From positions 1 to 50,978 of the forward strand of contig JAUGWO010000044.1 of assembly GCA_049724395.1 (NCBI GenBank): a stretch of DNA of 50,978 bases, given 5' to 3'. The notes below the pieces were generated by a model. It saw only the letters and a program-made list of their open reading frames with translations. It had not been told where the DNA came from and made no database searches. The stretch is from Spongospora subterranea f. sp. subterranea. Taxonomy: Eukaryota > Endomyxa: Phytomyxea > Phytomyxea > Plasmodiophorida. Below are positions 1 to 13,686 of the stretch, piece after piece; position 1 is the first letter of the stretch; every line of letters starts with the position of its first letter. The translations under genes and the position numbers were made by a program.

Positions 1-1616
1 ACGACATTGTCGCCAAAACGGAACACATCATGAAACTACTGTCGCCAGGAAAGTCAAGGCGGAATAACGTTGAGGTCGGACAGCACAACATCGATGATCA
101 TGATTATAGGCGAATTGGCAAAGGAACCGGCACTTTGCAGAAACTGATCTTAATTTCGAATTTTGTTTTAAAACTGTTCTCTTGCAGAGAATCGGACTGC
201 AGTATTAGTCATAAGGGGATTGATTGTCTCAATCGCATCTGTGTCCCCGTCCTTCAATGTCTTGTGAAATGTTGTGGCAAAGACATTGACCTGTTTCAGA
301 CACGTTGGGGAACGCGTTTCAAACACAGTCATTTTGGATTGAAATGCTGCCCCGGTCGTGGATCAAATCATAACACCTGCGTGTTACCAGATGACGAAAA
401 TCGTCAGAAGCTCTGACAACAGGTTTTCATTCGCCTTTTTTTAAAAAAACTAATGAACATTTGTCCTTTCAGAGACAAAGATGCCGATTTATTGGATCTC
501 AAAGTTCTTGTTGTTGCTGTTTCATCGTCAAAAACCGCAGAAGAAAAACTCAAACTGTGTTGTGAATTCTACGAGAAATACCGATCAGTGGCTCCATGGC
601 TCAAAAGGTTCTTCGATCATATTATCACCATTCTCCGAAACCCATCTGGGGGTGCTTTGTTCATCACTGTGGCCAAGATATAAACGAATGGATTCGAAAA
701 TGGGGCAATGACAAATTCGCACATTGGGAATTCAACAGGCGGAAATGTCATGGCTTAAAGTCCCTTCAATGCGGATCGATCGAACCACCATTTGATATTC
801 CTGCAAGACATCGTCTTCGCTATAAATCAACCCGAGACCTCCTCCCAGCCATTTCTGAAATTCTCGAACAGTATGATAAGTTCGTGATTACGAAGACAAC
901 ATTAATGAGATCGGCTAATCCGGATTTAACCTCTTTGATCAAAAAATCCCTTCGTCCTGTCAACAATTGTTTTCATCGTCATTGCGCTGGAAGTGTTGAG
1001 GAATTTGTTCGGAGATGGGGAGAATCAGTATTCTACACCACGTTCAGTCGCTATTACTGTCCTGGAACAGCCAGAGAGGAATCTGATATCTGTCCATACA
1101 ATTCTCGGTCATCCCAACCGTAGATAAAGTTTGACCCTCCAATGACCCAACAAACAAGGAAGATGAAGTCAAATAAACCTTATGGGTTTTTGGTAGTTTC
1201 ACAATGTTTATACTCCGATTCTGTTGTTCGTTTTCATATCAATTTTTTCTGTTTAATTCCGTTGGATTCTGGCCAACATTGGCCGCCAGATACATGTGTG
1301 GATTCAACACCTCCCTCTCTATGAACTAGGTGGCAATTCACACTCGATTGATGTCGATTGGTTTGTTATTGATTCTAATGACGGTTTTAGTCGGTTACCA
1401 TCAAATATAATGGCAGTGGAAGTGATCACAATAGATTCCACCCCAAATAGAGAACCAACCGAGTCGTCTTCCGAGTTGGGAATCGTGAAACTTGTCGGAA
1501 TAATGGTAATGGGTTATGAAAATACGGATTGTGAGATGTTATATATCCAGTCAACAATCACAATAAAAGCCAATGTTCTAAATTGACGATAACTGGCGAG
1601 GGAGTCTGCTGCCATA
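1..1616 (+). repeat. Copy A of 1.6 kb dispersed repeat
   Basis: This stretch matches 45129-46776 in the same orientation over its whole length, with scattered substitutions and small indels. It carries the cysteine-rich gene plus about 490 bp of 3' flank. Similarity stops abruptly after 1616 (46776 in copy B). The left end lies at or beyond the window edge. A longer insertion near 46615-46665 in copy B is absent here. No terminal repeats or target duplication are visible at the right border, so it could be a segmental duplication or an unrecognised mobile unit. Confidence 0.9.
30..1123 (+). pseudogene. Cysteine-rich triple-module gene, frame-disrupted copy
   Basis: This is the counterpart of the intact gene at 45146-46252. 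All three cysteine modules can be read: around positions 265-355 (CCGKDIDLFQTRWGTRF), 655-755 (HHCGQDINEWIRKWG) and 975-1065 (HCAGSVEEFVRRWGESVF). They are not in one frame. Relative to copy B there is an extra T near 382 and a base missing near 590. The length difference in the T/A run near 440-450 probably falls in an intron (about 421-471, ending TTTCAG), so it need not matter. The two other indels suggest a pseudogene, though homopolymer and assembly errors occur elsewhere in this window. The family is not one I recognise. Confidence 0.6.
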
Positions 1617-2689
1617 TTTCACCTGGAGGGCAACGGTCAAGGTATGATTCAAATAACACGAAATAACACGACATCGCCAACCACGACAGTCTTTCTGAAT
1701 CTGAATCGTCATCTCCATTCAATGCGATTGGTCTCCCAACCTTTCCTCAGGTATGATCTAACCCAATGTCGCTGAAATCACGTTCCGAATTCCACGAACT
1801 TGTATCGCCAGGCTTCATTGGTTCGTTCTCCTAATGGTGCACAACAAATGAGATTAGCGACCTGCTCTAATTGCAACAATCCAGATTGGTGATTCAGTTC
1901 ATAATCCGTTCATATACGTGTTTGAGACGAAGAATTAGGTAATATGGCGAGGTCCTGCCAGGGCAATAGAAACCATCACGAATTACAACGTCAAATGAAC
2001 ACACTTAGTTGGACCTGTATAGTGTTAACCGGTCTGTCGAAATCATTGAAGTCGCTGATCTGATCTGCCAGGAGTCCATGTGCCCATCATGGGACAACAT
2101 CGGAAATGGTGAATCTCAGGAACGAATTTGGGGAAACAGATCTTTTACAGGTCTTATTGGTAATAGGTTGGTCAAGATCTACTATTTACTTCGGGGCGCC
2201 ATCAAATTTGTGTCTCCTTTTCCCTAGTTTTCATACAGTGAGAGATCTGTTGGACAAAGGGGTTGATCCATCTATAATGGACAATGTTCAAACTAATTTG
2301 ATAAACCAGTGGCCTTGAACTGCATTGTTGTGCTGCTCTTTAGGCAGATTTCACTCGGTCCACGGTTGGAACAAAGTGGAGTTCGGTTTGTCGTCAAATA
2401 CATATTGCAGATGCGAAAGGGGACACAGTGCAATTGTGGATCATCCCGTGAATGAACGGGTTCACTTTAAGAACAGGGACCAATGATTATCACGCCGCCA
2501 TTGCTCATCAACCATGTTGCCAGGGACCAAACACTGATCATAACCCAATCAAAATTGACGCGGCCATTGGTTCTCTTATTACAGACATTAACGCGGCCAT
2601 TGACCATCTCCAGTGTCATTTTCAAAAGGAGACCTTGATAGCCCTCACGACCTCACGACTTGGTCGATATTTTTGGGTGCCAGTTGGCG
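1617..2689. other. Intergenic stretch, nothing recognised
   Basis: Only short open frames occur (for example 2009-2227 and 2452-2697 on the plus strand), and none shows a known motif or convincing splice-linked neighbours. No RNA gene or terminal repeat was seen. The right end adjoins a decayed transposase. Confidence 0.5.
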
Positions 2690-3300
2690 CTGAATAAAAT
2701 TGAATTGCTCAGACAACGTCCGAGGTCGAGAACGTTGAAACCTGGCTGTTAGGAAGCTGAAATGTCAAATGGATATCAAAACCGCCTTTCTTCGAGTCAT
2801 TGATGAATAACTGATTGGCAGAGCGTCGATATGAGGCCTGGCATTGTCTAGTTGGATATGAATGGACCCGTGGCCATTTCGACCGAATTGCAGGCAGACT
2901 TAGTAATTTCAGATCACGTGTTTTGTTGACGGCCTTAATGGGTTTAGTGACAATAGTTCCAACCGGACGGCTCGTCCTCTTGGCTGGTTCTTGATAGACA
3001 GATTGGAGAAATGAATCAGGGTTTTGGTAAATCATTGGTTTCTAGACCGGACTCATCGTGGTCGACCCACGATCGCCCCATGAACATGACATTCGTAATG
3101 GGTCGCTTGCTCTTACACGCGTAGCTCACGATCATCGGAAGCCAGGTGAAAACGTGGTGAATTTTGGGTCACCACAAGTAATCTTCATGGACAGCATCAA
3201 TTCACGAATCATCAACTATTCCAACTGTTCACAATGACATAAAAAACATGAAAATCTCATCGATATGCACCACATTCATCATATCATTGAGAACTGTGGA
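2690..3300 (-). mobile_element. Decayed Tc1/mariner-like (DDE_3) transposase fragment
   Basis: Read on the minus strand, conserved blocks of a DDE_3 (IS630/Tc1-mariner) transposase appear in the right order but in different frames. First comes DMMNVVHIDE near 3290-3260 (first catalytic Asp region). Next is SKRPITNVMFM near 3125-3090. Then IHIQLDNARPHID near 2865-2825 (second catalytic Asp, QxDNARPH). Last is GFDIHLTFQLPNSQ near 2795-2755, corresponding to the usual QPPNSPDLN block. Frameshifts and stops separate them, so this is an inactive relic. The same family in oomycetes and similar protists has nearly identical blocks. It lies head-to-head with a second fragment at 3370-3590. Confidence 0.75.
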
Positions 3301-3369
3301 TCAGTTGACAAATTTACCAGAACTTCAACCTTGCCACTTGATCCTTGCATGCACCGTGGATGCGGTTAG

Positions 3370-3590
3370 ATTCACAGCACATCCATGAGATGTGGCTCAA
3401 TATTGACCCAAACTTCACACCGTAATCACCTGGCTTCTGATGAGAGTGAACCATATCGTACACGTGTACGAGCAAGCGATTCATTACAAAGGTCATGTTC
3501 ATGGCGGCCGTGGGTCGACCAGGACGGGACCGATCTAGAGCCCATTGGTTCACCGGAAACCTTATCCGTTATTCTCAACTACAGGTTTCA
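3370..3590 (+). mobile_element. Second Tc1/mariner-like transposase fragment, opposite orientation
   Basis: On the plus strand the blocks MWLNIDPNFTP, HLASDESEPYRT and TSKRFITKVMFMAAVGRP can be read within about 200 bp, in shifting frames. They match the middle of the same DDE_3 transposase family as the minus-strand relic to the left. This homology explains an imperfect inverted repeat between roughly 3050-3170 and 3410-3560. The fragment lies in the open frame that runs into the TYW3 gene, and is the main reason for placing the TYW3 start downstream at 3757. Confidence 0.7.
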
Positions 3591-3756
3591 ACTTAAACAA
3601 TATCGCCATGTTATAATATCAGTGAACAGTTCCCTCGTTGGAGGAACTGCAAAAATCGACCCATGCGGTAACGGCAACAGACAGAGCGTGACGGAGTCCG
3701 TGACTTGTCCGGCTGTCATTTGTTGGCCGGTTGAGGAGCAGCCTCTCTGGCTCGCA

Positions 3757-5689
3757 ATGGGTCTGGAAATATCGGATGTGGATCCTGGGTTTGATCAGCG
3801 TAAGCAGCAGATCTTGCGGTCGTTACGGGATGGGTCGGACGACCGTTCCCCTAAGGGATCGGTCGACGCCCACATCGCCCATCTGCTGAACAGGATCAAC
3901 GCCCACCGGGACTACATCAGCACGAGCTCGTGCTCCGGTCGGATCGCCATCTGCAGTCAGGCAGAGGGCCAGTCCAATCGCTGGATCCTCCTATCCCACG
4001 ACCCGATCTCGTTCGACCAGCTCCGCTCCTCATTAGACGACTATTTCTCATCGGCCCATCAATCCGCCGCCGATTCCCTGAAACTCGTATTCGAGCCGTT
4101 CATCCTGGCGATCCAATGTCGCAGCTTATTGTCGGCCGGTCGACTATGGAAGGCGGGTCTAACGAGTGGCTGTCGGGAGTCGGGAATTCAGACCTCGTTC
4201 GAATCCGGTTCGCGAATCATCGTGTCGATCCGCTGCTCTGTCCGTCTCGAACTCCCATTATCGATCGACCATCGCCTATCCGTTGATCAATCGTATTTAC
4301 GCCATCTCATCACCGTCATCGATGGCAAATTCACCGCCAACGCTGGCAAAATCTCCAGTTTCACCAACTCCATCGAATCTGTATTAGTCGACGATCTCCC
4401 TCCTTCGTCTTCGGCGAATCCAGTTCATTATTCGTTGACGACGCCAGTTCGCCATGTGAATGCAGTCGTGTCGGCATTGAGGCGTCTGGGCCCGAACGTG
4501 ATGGATATTCGGGGCGGTCGGCGCATCCAATCCCTCCCCGCCCAGGACGCCACAATACCGATCACTGATCAGACGCGGGCGCTCCTGCAGCAATCGCCGT
4601 CGATCTGGGAGTCGTTGCAGGTCCCGTCCGATATTCCTTTGACTATCGTATCGACGTCGTCGTCCCCGGTTTCATCACCGCCGTCCAATCTAACCCCGGC
4701 CCGTCGCCTTCGCATGGCGATCGAGTCGTTGATCAGCGAATATCGCGCCCCGACGTCGCTACTGGACAATATCCCTGATAAATGGGAGATCTTGGGCGAT
4801 CTCGCTCTATTACCTTCATCGTCGTTCACTGACCCGTCCTGGTCAATGATCGATCAGGAACGACTGTGGAACGAGGTCGCCGACGCCATCCGTGTGAATC
4901 GCATCGGTCGTCAAGCGCCGATCGACCCGTCCAGGAAGCGCCATAGCCGCGTGATTCTTTATCGTGGCGATAACGGCTGGGTTTGCCATAAAGAGAACGG
5001 CGTCCTGTTCGAACTCGACGTCACCAAAAAGTGAGCGCAATCTACGTTGCAAATCGCCCTCTGATTCTGATTCTGTTTTTAGCGATGTTTTCGTCTGGCA
5101 ATGGCACCGAGCGAATCCGTATGGGGTCAATCTCTCGTCCCGAAGAAACCCTCGTCGATCTCGTAAGAAATGGCCCATCGTTCGTTCTGGGGGTCCTTTG
5201 CTGAAAGTTTCGCAACAGTTCTGTGGGATCGGGTATTTCTCGATCCCGGCGCTGGTTCATGGATCGGTTCAACACGCCCACCTATGCGAATGGAATCAGG
5301 ACACGCTGGTGGCGCTGCAGAAGAGTCTGGACGCGAATCGGATCTCACCCGAGCGCTACCGGGTCCACCCTGGCGATAATCGCCTGGCGGGTCTGAGCAA
5401 CATCGCCGATCGCGTCTTCCTCGGGCTGATCCCCACGTCGGAGATGAGCTACGCGACCGCATTGCAGGCGCTGAAACCGTCGGGCGGCTGGCTACACATT
5501 CATTCCAACGTCGCCGCCAACGACCACGAACGATTCGGTATTGAACTGAACGATCAGATCCAGGAACTGCTCGGCACGCTCGATTGTCGTATCAAAAACG
5601 GATTACGATCTCGTCTTCATCACATCGAGATTGTTAAATCTTACGCCCCGAAAATTAATCATATTGTTTACGATCTTCACCTCAAATAG
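3757..5689 (+). CDS. TYW3-TYW2 fusion, wybutosine synthesis enzyme
   Basis: The protein joins two steps of wybutosine formation at position 37 of tRNA-Phe. Residues about 1-215 are TYW3 (methyltransferase), with GSVD near residue 30, the STSSCSGR motif near 55 and the FEPFILAIQCR block. After a linker of about 150 residues comes TYW2 (aminocarboxypropyl transferase, Trm5-like Rossmann fold). This has GDNGWVCHKENG, MFSSGNGTERIRMG, FCGIGYFSIPA (SAM-binding loop), DNRLAGLSNIADRVFLGLIP, GGWLHIHSNV and VKSYAPKINHIVYDL. Introns lie at 5031-5082 (52 bp) and 5163-5218 (56 bp). The second splices in frame. The first leaves a one-base frame mismatch beside the A run at 5026-5030, which looks like a homopolymer error. 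The start is the first Met after transposon-derived sequence. Plants also fuse TYW2 and TYW3 domains, but with a kelch part and in another arrangement. Confidence 0.88.
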
Positions 5690-5797
5690 CGCTTCCAGAT
5701 ATAATAAAACACAAATCAATGAAACCTCGGCATTTTCGCTGTTTTCAACCGTTTTAACAACTCATCGATCATGGCGTTCTGGCGCCATTTTATCGCT

Positions 5798-6744
5798 TCA
5801 CCAAAACGCGATTGCGGTCGCCGGTGATGCTTTGATCTTCATCTGGTGACCGCAATGGCACAGTTTCCCTATGGGAGTTGACTCCATATGGCCCAAGCAG
5901 ACGCCCTCGTAAGCGGGATGGGCGGTCGCGAAGCTCTTCTCGCCCCGCTCCTGTCGCTCTTGCAGCGCCTTCCAGCATTGACGAATGCACTGGCGAAGTT
6001 CGTCGTTGTCGCCGTGTAGGAGAGCGTCGGCGCGTTTGAGCAGGTCGGCGAGATCACGCGCCCGATTTGTCTGATCAAGGTCGCGACCCAACACATTCTG
6101 TGTCCCAAAAATACTCAACAAAAACCGCGATCGAAACGACGATGGAAAAAACACGAAAATCTCACCTTAATCAAGGTCGCCAGATTGAACGTATATCCTC
6201 GTGGAATCCTGTCGTCTTCAGGTAATCGGTCCGTATTGAATATATCCCCAAACGACAGAAACCCAGAGAAGTTCACGCCTTTGACAAGTCTGAAAACACG
6301 CCAGGTGAATCACACATCGATTGAGGGGGCGGTGGGCATTGGATTTCGGTGATGGCGCCATTACCCAATCATCTCCAGGTACGACTGGACGGCGGTCCAT
6401 TCCCCCTGGCAGACGACGATCGCCTCAAGGGGGATGTATTTCCTCATCCGGGCGATCAACCCGTCCAACGTCTGCTTCATCCCGTGTTTGTAGTCGTCCT
6501 TCGAGATGCCCGTGATCGGCGTCAGAAACGATTTGAAATCAAGTTTCGGGTCGATTGTGGACGGGCCCGATATGAACGCGGACACCTCGCGCTTCTCGTC
6601 GAACTCTCCCCACGCGCCGTTCGGGTTCCGAACCAGTTTAATGGCCTGAACCCGCAAAGGATACCGATCAGCACATCGGGGGCCGGTGGCGCCACATTGG
6701 ACGTCGATCACGACGAACACGTTGTTTTTCTTGGTCATGATCAC
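5798..6744 (-). CDS. DEDD exonuclease-like protein (RNase T fold)
   Basis: Three exons (6744-6365, 6289-6166, 6097-5798) join in frame by GT-AG introns to give 267 residues. The order of elements is that of a DEDD 3'-5' exonuclease: FVVIDVQCG near residue 10 (ExoI position), PITGISKDDY near 80, IVVCQGEWTAVQSYLEM near 115 (ExoII position), FLSFGDIF near 135, then LGRDLDQTNRARDLADLL near 175 (ExoIII position). The usual D-x-E of ExoI reads D-V-Q, and the ExoIII histidine seems to be replaced, so catalytic activity is doubtful. The C-terminus has a Cys/His cluster (YEGVCLGHM, CHCGHQM) that may bind zinc. The gene is tail-to-tail with TYW3-TYW2, 108 bp apart. Family assignment is by motif order only. 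Confidence 0.6.
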
Positions 6745-8019
6745 TGGCCAGCTAGAGAAAATGATTCACGGCCACGAGTTGTCAGAAGGATGGACAGCCG
6801 ATCGCACGTTGAATTCATTGGTTTTGCCACAATGTTCAGTGTTCGTACAAAGGTTTACCGATCACTTTCGGACAAACTCCCAATACTTCACAAACATGAT
6901 TTTTTCATTGTTTCTGCCAACCCAGATGTTGTTTGGATAGTGTTTTTGATAGGCATTAGAACGTGGGTGATCTTTAATGGGGAACATTTCGATAAGCACA
7001 TATCGATCTTCACCTTGAAACTATGCCGACATGGATAACAGAAATTTATTTGATTAAATAATAGATTCCGGCTCCGATGTGAACAATAGATTCGAGCTTG
7101 AAGCATGGCGATTTGTCAACATGGCTTGCATGGTGCATCCGGATGACTTCACTGAATTGAGCTTACACGCTTTCTCGTTATTATGAAACTAAACAGTACA
7201 GATCCAAACCAATCCTATGTCAAATCAAGAACATTCAACGCATTCCATGTCCGCCTCCGCCAGATTTGCGCCGCAATTCCAGTCGCTGCAGAACAAATGT
7301 TCGTGCGATGGGTTGCATTGTTAAATTTGATTTCGAAACGGATGGGCGCCCAATATTGGATGAAGCCCGTGCTCTTGTCCATTGATGATCGACGCTGTGC
7401 ATTTCAAAAGTAATTCCCAGGCAAATACAGGGATTCGTGAAGTAAAGACCGGATTCAAGCGTAGTGAATACCGTTGAAAGATGGACCGATGCGTGAGGCA
7501 ATTTGAGTAAGCGGCGCGGCATGATGCAAATTGAACCAAAACCCACCCCCCAACCAGCTTTGTTGGATGACACGACACAGAAGAATCGCAGATTTGAAAA
7601 AGCGGCTGAAACATCTCATGCTGAGACTAGACAATATTGGGATATTCTCCAAAAATCCATCACCCCTTCAAAAGCTTAAGTGCGCCTTAAGACCCGGCGT
7701 GGCTAACACGTCAAGTGGACTGTTCTTTCTTCAATCCGAAACTCATGCCAAGCCCTATTCGTTGTCAATCAGGCGATCCCCGACCTCTGTCGCGGTGCCC
7801 TGATCCACAGCTTATACGAGGGCGGGCGCGTTCGTGGTCGAACCCAAACAAACAATGAGGAAATACTGATCTGAGTGATGTCGAATGACAGTGACGGACT
7901 ATAACAGTTCACTTTTGATAGTGTAGTGTGGTAACAGAGAGGGGTTACGTTAATATCCGATATCGTGTACAGCGGTCTGTGAAGTCATTTAGAAAAAGGG
8001 GGACCTGAACACCTTCTTC
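6745..8019. other. Intergenic, 1.3 kb
   Basis: The stretch lies between the divergent starts of the exonuclease-like gene (-) and the RING gene (+), so it should hold both promoters. Overlapping frames at 7183-7800 on both strands show no recognisable domain and no consistent splicing. No clear TATA box, RNA gene or repeat was identified. Confidence 0.4.
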
Positions 8020-10384
<2,365 letters not shown>

Positions 10385-11085
10385 TTCCAGCAATAGGAGT
10401 ATTTAATAAACTTGAATAGCTTTGTGCAATATCCAAGCATTTCCTCTTCTAAGTCATAACGAATCACTAATGATAGACCCTTGCACAAACATTCGCAAAG
10501 CTCGACAAGTATGAATCGCGCCACGAAATGTAACACGCGAACAAAGAGTGGAATTTTTCAAAGACCTAACTAACGGCTAAGGATGAACATCTACTTGCCT
10601 CTGGAATAGATACAGACCAATAACAGTCCGTTTATCATAGCACCAACTGCATCTTCCTAAACGATTGAACAACCCTTATCAACAGGTCATGGAAAATGAA
10701 GACTGGAACAACTGTAATTCGTAGGAAATACTGAATGGCCGTTTACTTGTGTGGGAAAAACACAAAAAGACTCGAAATGACATGGCGATTCGGGGTGTGT
10801 CGGTTGCCAATCCGGCTAATCGTTGATAACTTGTATTTTCCTGTACTTGTTCATTGCCTGATCCGATCGACGAAAGTTGCTCCTAGCGTGATTTTAAATT
10901 TCACCATTTCTGATTGGCAACCATCGGCGGATTCGCAAGTGTTCTGTTTGAACGCGCTCGTGGACGTCGTCACATCAACAACAACATACGTCGGTACACA
11001 GATCGCGGTACGTTATGGGAGATTTTTGAGTGTACGATCACTCGTATCCAGAGGGACCTTCCCATCAACTTAACAAAGATCTTGG
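10385..11085. other. Intergenic, 700 bp
   Basis: The stretch holds the RING gene's probable polyadenylation signal near 10399 and presumably the promoter of the chitinase-like gene. The open frame at 10735-11073 shows no known motif and overlaps the upstream region of the next gene. Confidence 0.4.
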
Positions 11086-13686
11086 ATGACGAAGGTGGAT
11101 GTCGTTTTGGTCCGAGTTTTCCTGATCTGGGGCTGCTATTCGATGGCCGCTTCGTGTAGAACGTGCAGCCCGTCCGGAGGTCCACGAACGGAATCGATCA
11201 TCATGACGGATTACGTGAACACCAAGTTCTACAACATGAGGGATCTGGTATCCGATATCGAAGGATCCCTCTATACCCACATCAACTACAATTTCTTCAA
11301 ATCGGATTCGGGAGTCTGTGCGGTTCTCGACGATTGGTTGGAGGTCGGCAATCCCTACCCGTCCAGTCCTCTGGGATCCGATGCTGGCGATTCCTACCAT
11401 GGACTGCTCAATCAAATGCGACGACTGAAGATCCGTTATCCGCACCTGAAAACGGTGATGACCATCGGGGGAGCGCTGTCGACGAATTTCAGCGTGATCG
11501 CGGCCGCCCCAGCGTCCAGAACCAAGCTGGCGGCGTCCTGCTCGGCCATGATGCAGTATTACTCGTTCGATGGTGTCAACATCGACTGGCGTAATTTCCC
11601 TAACTGATCTGATTGACTATCCCAAATGTAACGTTCTGTGTGTTCAAAATAGGGTTTCCCAACGATGGATCGAGCCCTGGCAGTTCCGCATCGGATCCGA
11701 ACAACTTCAATCTGTTTCTGGCCGCGTTTCGAGCCGCTCTTCCCCAGAATGCATCCTTGTCCGCCTCCGTATCTTTCACAACATCGACGATGAACAGCAG
11801 ATACAGCTTGGCTGCGATGGCGCCGTACGTTGACTGGATCAATTTTCGAAGTCTCGGGTTTTGGGGCGGATGGTTTTCCCCAATCACCCACACGTCCAAC
11901 CTGTATCCGCCCGATTCCCAGGCCGCTTCGCAGAGGAGCGTGTCCACCGACGTGGCCGCGGTTGTCGCCTTGGGAGTGCCATCGTGTAAGATCATCATCT
12001 CCATTCCCTCATCGGGGTTCGGCTGGACTCTTCCGTCGCCACCGAAGAACCTCTCGTTTCCGGCGCTGTACGCCTTGGGCCCCGTCCCGGGTCTGATGAG
12101 CGGGAGCGATGATGGCGGCGGCTACATCGACATCGACGTCTACGGCTCGTTCGCCGCCTGGAAGAAACTGTGGGATCCAGTGGCGCAAGCCTCGATGATA
12201 TACAACACCACCACTCGCCGACTCGTGTCGTTTGAGTCGGAACAGGCGGCGATCGCCAAGGCCCAATACGTGGCCGATCGTGCGTTCCTGGGAATCAACA
12301 TCGAGGATTTCCATGGCGACGCGCATTATCGTCGGTTGGCCAACGTGATCGTGCAGAAATTTCAGGCCGTCAGACCATGCGCTGTAGCAACGACCAAGAA
12401 GCCAAGCACAAAGGCAACCCAGAAGCCGATCACTAAGAACCCGACGACCAAGAAACCGGTCACGAAAAAGGCAAGCACGAGGAGAATGACGACCAAAAAG
12501 CGCACCACACAGAAGAACACGACAAAGACGAGCACTACTAAGAAACTAACGAACAAAAAAATGTCAACACAGACAGCCGCCAAGAAGTTGACAACGACAA
12601 CATCAACAACAGGGAAATCGAGTGCAGTTGCGAGCAAAACAGCGACGCCACAAATGGGAATCGTGACCGGTAAGGCCGGTTGGGCTTAGGGCAATGGAAA
12701 GTGTTCTCGAACCGGCCTTCTGATTGTTGCGGCTTGTCAGGGACGGTCGTGGCAACCCAATCGACCCCGTCATCCTCCATCAGCATGTTGACCTCAATCG
12801 GTCCAACAACGGTGAGCCCGTCTGGTTATCTATGGACCGTGTTTCAGCGTCTTATTCTGGTGTTCAGGCCCTGCCACTATCCACATCCAGGTATACAACC
12901 ATCGTTTGGGCAACACAAAAATCCATTGTGTCGGATTCTCACCACAGTACACACTTTCTGCGAATTTCGCTCTGACACACTTTGTTTTTTTCACATTATT
13001 TGGCGTTGTTGAACTAGGGAATTGAGTGTTCTGGCATTAGGGTGTTCCTTGACACAAATGCGGTTGGCGTCTCGTTCAAAGGATGGTCAGTTTGGTTGCC
13101 GCTCGATCTCGCGATTGGCAAAATATCCACGGCCGAGCGGCAACTCCAGGTCTCGGTCTTCGTCGAGAATCTGTGCCGCGTTCTGTCGATCAGCCCGAAT
13201 CGCGTCGTCAACGCTGAGCTCAGAGAGAACGGCGACTCGCGATCGGAAATCACGTTTATCATCATCCAGCGAACAAATGCGAATCAACAAGAAGGGGACG
13301 ACATTGTGGCGTCGTTCTCCTCCAGTTTACAGAGCTCAACGAGTCCACTACGTCAAGGGCCTTTGATGATTTCTGCACCAGATCCTCCAGTTCGGGTGGT
13401 GACAGCCGTTTTGAATCTGCGTCGCTGTTCATCCAACGTCGTCGTCGTGATCAGCAGCGGCTCCGATCCATGTTCAATCACTGAATTTGCGGCGACAACC
13501 AGCACCATGTCCTTCAGTGTGATCGCCATCATTGTCGCTGTGGTGTTGTCAATCGCATTGGTCGTTGTTTGCCGAATACGATATGAGAAGTCAAGTTGGA
13601 TGGCGACGGCTTCGCCAACGTTGCCAACGATGCCAAGTCCTTCTCAGCAAGGGCTCAGCCGAACATATTTTTTTGCGAGTCAGTAA
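11086..13686 (+). CDS. Membrane-anchored GH18 chitinase-like protein, active site substituted
   Basis: Five exons (11086-11590, 11653-12669, 12741-12811, 12868-12890, 13041-13686) join in frame to 753 residues; the 23-bp exon is the least certain. A signal peptide (about residues 1-23, hydrophobic VVLVRVFLIWGCYS) precedes a GH18 domain with VMTIGGALSTNFS (the SxGG strand), FDGVNIDW and YVDWINFRSLGFWG. The GH18 signature DxxDxDxE reads D-G-V-N-I-D-W-R: the catalytic Glu is Arg and the middle Asp is Asn. This suggests a chitin-binding or lectin-like role rather than hydrolysis. A Lys/Thr-rich repeat (KPTTKK-type, 12385-12660) and a Ser/Thr-rich stretch form a stalk. Next is a compact domain around 13041-13270, perhaps SEA-like, then a transmembrane helix (SVIAIIVAVVLSIALVVV) and a short tail. 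A polyadenylation-like AATAAA lies near 13818. Confidence 0.8.

Noticed and set aside
3050-3560. Terminal inverted repeats of a single transposon
   Set aside because: The matching arms are the same internal transposase segment in two oppositely oriented fragments, not element ends.
3385-3756. Extending the TYW3 reading frame back to 3385
   Set aside because: The upstream 370 bp is transposase-derived sequence read in a wrong frame, and TYW3 homology begins just after the Met at 3757.
6321-7038. Plus-strand frames of up to 229 residues
   Set aside because: They are antisense shadows of the exonuclease-like gene, whose three exons splice in frame on the minus strand.
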